A stretch of 64,000 nucleotides of DNA from positions 23,527,668 through 23,591,667 of the forward strand of contig NC_089234.1 of NCBI RefSeq assembly GCF_963924675.1, read 5' to 3'. The DNA comes from Phocoena phocoena. Lineage: Eukaryota > Chordata > Mammalia > Artiodactyla > Phocoenidae. The first letter of the stretch is position 1; the number at the start of each line of letters is the position of its first letter. Positions 58,567 to 64,000 of the stretch are shown one piece after another. Under the pieces are notes generated by a model, which did no database searches, was not told the DNA's origin, and saw nothing but the letters and a program-made list of their open reading frames with translations. Position numbers and translations under genes: made by a program.

Positions 58567-58991
58567 TCAGACTTTGTGTGAGAAAGTTGAATGGATATAG
58601 TGGAACATTTTTGATTCTGCATATCTTTTACGGGAAGAGGGAGAAAAGTTCAAAGATCGTTTTACTACACATTTTTGTACATATGATTTACCTTTACTGA
58701 GTAGGATGATCCTTTAATTCCAGCCTCTTGTTTATTTTCCATCTCACTTCCTCTAAGCACTTGGTAGGGGGCCTTCCATTAGAGAGTATTAAGCACATTA
58801 CATAGGGAAGTCAAGTACGGAATTCTATAACCTAAGTTCTTGGATGTTGGCATAGGGGTCCTGTAATTGCCTGGCTTAAAAAGTTTTTTCGAATAGTGTA
58901 TTTTCTTTAGGTAAATTTATTTCAATTCACTAGTGTTGTTTAATCAGTGACCTTGTTTAAACGTGCTTTCAGAAAATATGTTGTTTCACTT
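58567..58991. other. Unique, gene-free stretch
   Basis: No gene or repeat family recognised. Confidence 0.5.
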
Positions 58992-59006
58992 AAGAGTAAA
59001 GCCAGC

Positions 59007-59709
59007 CACTATGGAGAACAGTATGGAGATTCCTTAAAAAAACTAAAAATAGAGCTACCATATGATCCAGCAATCCCACTCCTGGGCATATATCTAGAGA
59101 AAACCATACTTTGATAAGATACGTGCACCCCAATGTTCACTGCAGTGCTATGTACAGTAGCCAAGACATGGAAACAACCTAAATGTCCATTGACAGATGA
59201 ATGGATAAAGAAGATGTGGTACATATATACAATGGCATAGTACTCAGCCATAAAAAAGAATGAAATAATGCCATCAGTAGCAACATGGGTGGACCTAGAG
59301 ATTATCATACTAAGTGAAGTAAGTTAGACAGAGAAAGACCAATATCATATGATATCACTTATATGTGGAATCTAAAATAATGATACAATGAACTTGTTTA
59401 CAAAACAGAAACTGACACAGACTTAGAAAACAAACATATGGCTACCGGGGGAAATGGGAGAGGAGGGTTAAATTAGGAGGTTGGGACTGACATTTACACA
59501 CTACTATACATAAAATAGATCATCAACAAGGACCTACTGTACAGCACAGGGAACTCTGCTTAATACTCTGTAATGACCTATATGGGAAAAGAATCTCAAA
59601 AAGAATAGATATATGTATAACTAAATAACTTTGTTATACACCTGAAACTAACACAGCATTGTAAATCAAATAAACTCCAATATAAACAATAAATAAAAAA
59701 GAAAAAATA
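59007..59709 (+). mobile_element. Short 5'-truncated L1 with perfect 15 bp TSD
   Basis: About 700 bp: CACTATGGAGAACAGTATGG at the start, then GACATGGAAACAACCTAAATG, the GGACCTACTGTACAGCACAG block and an A-rich tail. Flanked by AAGAGTAAAGCCAGC at 58992-59006 and 59710-59724, identical over 15 bp. Confidence 0.95.
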
Positions 59710-59724
59710 AAGAGTAAAGCCAGC

Positions 59725-60880
59725 AACTGCTCTTCAGATGCACAGACTTATATAGAATTTTAGGTTGAGCTGGTTATTAGAATGTGTATCATCTAAAACC
59801 CTGTTTTTCCTATAAGGAAAGAGAGATGCTGGTTATAACTCACAGGAAGGCTTAGTTCCTTTATCTTTAGTCTTTCTTTGAATTTTTAAAGGAAAACGTG
59901 AGCCTCAGCGCCCCTTGAATTTAAACTCAAATGTTGTTTATCTTGTGTACTTATTAAAACAGTCATCAGATATTTGTAAGTGTAAGGATGAGCAGTTTAA
60001 AGGTGTAACATCCAACTGCTTCATCTTGGCTGTCCATGTTTATGTTTGGGGCCCATATGAGCCTTTGTTCCCCAACAGATTTAACAGAACGGCCATCTCG
60101 CCCTAGAAAGAAATGTGTTTCGGGGAGCTGTAATGCAGGTTCAGGATCACAGGCTTACACAGGCCTCTGATTATTGTCCATACAGGGTGCTGAACGGCCA
60201 CAGTAATCTGTGGAATATGCAAAAGGCATGCTCTTCAGCTCCAGCCATTTGCCACTTAGCCCCGGTGAGCTGGCTGGGCTCCAATTCAGGTAATTGCATC
60301 CTGTCTGCTCAAATTTCCTTTGCAATTTCAATCAGATCTGTTATCCTCCTTAGCATGGCTGCCCACAACGATAGTTCAGGATTCCCTTACAGCTGCTAAA
60401 CAGCTGCTGTGTTCAACCCAAGAGGTGACTACATTTCAGTGGTGGGTAAAATGATTCCTTGTTATTCCTTTTCTGCATCACAGAGGCATTCTGAGGCTTA
60501 ATGAAGATGTGTACAGCCTCCGAGGTGCAAGTTAGAGCAAAGATGGTAGACGTTCATTATTAAGAGTTCTGCACCTGCCTTCACCTCAAAGTGGAATCTG
60601 GGCCTGATATGGTCCTTATACTATGATATATCTGGTATAAATTTAGTAAGAAAATTATTGTCAGAAACTGGCATTGATTGAATTATACAATATGTTACCT
60701 CTTTTTATCACTGTAAATGATCTGTAGTACTAACGAGGCAAACTTCTCACTTAAAACTGCATTAACGAACTTTTCATTGATGTTCCACATTACTAACTGC
60801 AGACACTGCAAAGGTATCAATCTATTTTGTCCATCTTTTTCCATATGACTTTCTTTGCATGCACCTTGCTCCTGAAAATA
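59725..60880. other. Unique, gene-free stretch
   Basis: Repeat-free. The part 60120-60420 has an ATATGCAAAA octamer-like site and TAATTGCATCC, and looks like possible conserved noncoding DNA, but this cannot be judged from one sequence. Confidence 0.5.
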
Positions 60881-61340
60881 TGCTGCATCAAAAACAAACG
60901 ATCCCTGAATTTAGTGGCTTGAACAACCATCCCTTTATTATATCTTATGATTTCGTTGATCAGGAATTCGGTAATGGCTTAACTGGGAAATTCTTCTGCC
61001 CCATGTGACGTTGACTAGGGTCACCTGGTGGTCGGACTGCTCTGGAAGTCTAAGATAGCTTTGTTTACATGCTCAGTACTTGGTCAGAGTTCTCTAACTC
61101 TGACAAGGTTGGGCTCAGCTGAGTCCCTCTCCATTTAGTCTCTGGCCTCGTCATTGGTCTCTCCAGCAGGGAGTCCAACCACCTCATGAAGACCTGGGAC
61201 TTGACAAGCCTGAGACAGAAGTTGCCAGTTCTCTTAAAGGCTGGACCTAGAAAAGGCACAGTATCACTCTGAATTTTACTTTCTTGGTCAAAGCTGTCAG
61301 AGGCCAAGCCAGATTCAGGGGAAGGGACAATAAGTCCACC
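60881..61340 (+). repeat. Possible old mammalian interspersed repeat
   Basis: TTTAGTGGCTTGAACAACC, CTTTATTATATCTTATGA and CAGGAATTCGGTAATGGC blocks recall the repeat kind at 16581-16925 and 38840-39190. Diverged. Confidence 0.45.
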
Positions 61341-63120
61341 TCTTAATGAGAAGAATGTAAACGAAGTATGAGCATCTTTAATCTACCACACTGACCACTT
61401 TATTAATGGTGCTCTTACCCATGGTAGTTTCAAAGAGATCTGCGTTTTCCCCAAGGACACCTCTACAATTAAACACCCAGACATTCAGACATAAAGATAG
61501 ACTCGGTATCAACCTCTTGGCTTTAACAATGGCCTAAAAGACCTCTGGAAACATAGCCAAAGCAGGTATTTCCTCAGCATCAGCACCTGTGAGAGGTGCT
61601 AACCACAATACTTCCTGTTTCTGCTCTCTAGAGAATGCAGTACCACTCCCCCAAACCATCATGTCAAATAAACTTGCAAATAGTTTTAATTGTTTCAAGT
61701 GTATTTACACATAGACTACTAAAAATAAAAACAAACCACACACACACACACACACACAGACACACACACAAAACCTTACAGTGGAAATAGGTCAGATATT
61801 ACGCTTTCTATTTTGTTGCTGAGAAACTTGAAATAGAGAGAGGGGGAGGTGATTTGCTGAAAAGTCTCCAGGTAATGAGTAATGGGCCACTCAGTCCAGG
61901 ACTCTATCTACTTCACTCCAAATTCTTTCTCCCCGTTAAGATTTGACTTGTAACCTAAAAATCCTTGATGAGGTTCAAGGTTTCTGACTTCACTACAGTG
62001 GAAATGTTTTTGCAAGAGAGCAAAGACGTCCTCAAGTTAAGATCCCCATTCTCATTGAGAAACATCTAAGTTGGAACAAACAGCTGCTGCTGTGTCTACT
62101 TTATTCGCTTTCCTAAGTGTGGAGTATGGGAGTCTCGTATGATTGAAGAGCGTATTGTTTGCTTCCTTTGGCCACATCACAGCCAAAGGTGCAAGACCCT
62201 TCCAGTCCCCTGGGTTTTCTCTTCATAAGCAAAACGCATTGTCTGCATTATTCTTGCCCTTTTGTCTCATTCTGCTTATCCTTCTCAGTCTTGAGGAGTC
62301 AACTCAGTTCTCCCAACTGCTCTAAAAAGACTTCTCCCACTCTTTCAGTCCACATTTTGCTCTTTCCCTTGAACTCAAAGAACTTCATCGTCTGGAGCAT
62401 GTGTGATCAGAAATCAATCATATTCATTCTTTCACTCATTAAAGGTGACATTACTGGTAAGTGACAGAAACAGATCGTAAGCCCAGAACTAACTCCAAAA
62501 ACAAGGCCTTGACCATTAGGCTATAACATCTTTGGACAATCGTATTATATGTACGCACTTCCATGTACGTGTATATGTGTGTGTATATAGTGAGGCAGGG
62601 AAATAAATGTATGGTGACGTTTATCTTTCAAATGTCATGTGCAACAAAAGAAAGACACAGACAAGGAGCTGTGAGGTTTTAGATAGGAGCAAAATAACTT
62701 CATCTGAAGTAAGAATCCTGGCACTTGACACAGGCCTTACCAGGGGAATAGTGAGTAGTTTGGTTTAACATGAGAAAAGTGTAGGTGAGCGCGATGTGTA
62801 AGAATACAGCAGGACAAAGAAAATATGCTAAGAAGTTTAAATGTAGTCAGATAGTCACTGCTAAGTTTTTAAAGGTGTTTAATGTGGGTTGACAAGATGA
62901 GGTGTGAACTTTTAGAGGACTGATCTGTCAGCCAGGGCAGCAGATGGACTGGAGTAGGGCCCTGTGGGTAATACGAGTTAAGCCTTGCTCTTTTAATTCC
63001 TTCCAAAGGCAATTACGAGTCTACTGCAACAGTCCAAGTAAAGCAAAATAATAATAGTCTGACTTCATTATAAACCTAATCTTGGCCTGTTTGTTGATAG
63101 TTTTAAGAACGCAATTCTTG
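61341..63120. other. Gene-free stretch
   Basis: CA microsatellite at 61737-61770; otherwise no repeat recognised with confidence. The part 62180-62450 has L2-like blocks (weak). The part 62620-63040 has blocks like the old repeat at 6364-7340 (weak). No gene recognised. Confidence 0.45.
61737..61770. repeat. (CA)11 GA (CA)5 microsatellite
   Basis: CA units at 61737-61758 and 61761-61770 separated by GA. Confidence 0.96.
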
Positions 63121-63439
63121 AAATGTTAAGTATTAATAGTAACAATAGTAAGTGACATTTCTGTGATATTCTCCTTTCATTGGATCTTCACATATATTAT
63201 CCGTTGTATTCTAAAGAGACCACTGACCACACAAAGCTGAGGATCATAGACTAGCAACGTGCCGAGGATATAGTTGCCATTCAGAATGTCTGGCTAACGT
63301 ACTAACTAATCCATGAGCAGCTGTTCTCCCTCTGTTCTTGGAGCCATTCTCCATGGTGCTTCCACTCATGGTTATCAAAGCGTAACTAATAATCACAAAA
63401 ATAATGATAATAATTTCAAGTAAGTTATTATTAATATTC
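63121..63439. other. Unique, gene-free stretch
   Basis: No gene or repeat family recognised apart from a weak MIR-like ATATTATCCGTTGTATTC segment near 63200. Confidence 0.45.
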
Positions 63440-63620
63440 AACGTGAATCAAGCATTTTAAGCCCAATAATATAAGATATATATTATTATCCATAGTTTAT
63501 ACATAAAGAAACTGGGGCAGAGAAGGTTACATAATTATCCAGGCTTATCTATCCATTAGGGATAGAGCTGGGATTCAAAGGTAGGCACGATGGCTCTAGA
63601 GCCTGTGTGTACCTAATCAC
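63440..63620 (-). repeat. MIR SINE
   Basis: Reversed MIR: ATTATTATCCATAGTTTATAC, AAGAAACTGGGGCAGAGAAGG, TAGAGCTGGGATTC and CTCTAGAGCCTGTG. Confidence 0.75.
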
Positions 63621-64000
63621 CAACCTCCCAAATCTATCAATAGATTGTCTAGTCTTGGCTCCTGAGTTTCTATGAAATAAGAGATCTTTCACTAAGGGCT
63701 GAAAGAAGAAAAGCTATATTGTTATAAAAAATATTTCTAATCTAAATAGAGATATTCTGTGATGCATATCTATGTTTAGGATATAATTTAAGGACCATCT
63801 ACCTTGCAAATCATGAGTTTAAACTCCATTGTATTCTACTAAGCTTAACATGTCTAAATGCACAAAGGGACCTTGAAAACCAGTACATGGAAAGAATCCA
63901 AATTCCCTTATCCAAAATAAGACAGAATTTCTAAATCCCCAACAGGTTTCCTCCCTCCTAGCAGCTGGCTGCCAGGAACAGAGCGAGTTCACCACAGCCC
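63621..64000. other. Unique, gene-free stretch to window end
   Basis: No gene or repeat family recognised. Confidence 0.5.

Overview
This window is repeat-rich mammalian nuclear DNA, almost certainly from a cetacean and probably a toothed whale. The main evidence is about fifteen copies of tRNA-derived CHR-type SINEs with clear Pol III A and B boxes and little divergence. There are also several LINE-1 (L1) copies of the cetartiodactyl type, plus older eutherian repeats (MIR, MER5A, Tigger, L1M, L2-like). I found no host protein-coding gene, rRNA, functional tRNA or CRISPR array. The only recognisable protein signatures are broken L1 ORF1 and ORF2 reading frames. The region reads as intergenic or deep intronic DNA.

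Layout. Bases 1-5395 hold an antisense L1 that is near full length but cut by the window start. Its ORF2 is interrupted by a 3 x 23 bp tandem repeat, and its ORF1 by a SINE after about codon 18. Bases 5.4-17.5 kb hold MIRs, an ancient interspersed repeat, an internally deleted Tigger transposon, an older 1.7 kb sense L1 and long unique stretches. Bases 17.5-25.2 kb hold a short L1, three CHR SINEs, a 250 bp polypurine tract abutting a solo ERV1-like LTR, and an antisense L1M split by a long SINE. Bases 25.2-33.9 kb are mostly unique with MIRs, microsatellites and one SINE. Bases 33,965-38,703 hold a sense L1 bounded by a perfect 12 bp target-site duplication. It has lost the ORF1 end, the endonuclease and most of the RT, and it carries nested insertions: an LTR-like piece with its own SINE, and two further SINEs. 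Bases 46,201-48,766 hold another antisense, 5'-truncated L1 with a perfect 16 bp duplication. Bases 59,007-59,709 hold a small L1 with a perfect 15 bp duplication.

The most unusual structure is an ancient inverted duplication (about 39.5-41.07 kb versus 53.5-55.24 kb). Its flanks are strongly diverged, but its core of 266 bp (40,633-40,898 and 53,682-53,947 reversed) is identical base for base. This suggests recent gene conversion between inverted arms, an assembly artefact, or much less likely strong constraint.

No genes act together here; the history is one of layered retroposition. Coordinates of ancient repeats are approximate because they were recognised by eye from memory of the families, without a repeat library. 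I did not find a new biological system in this window.
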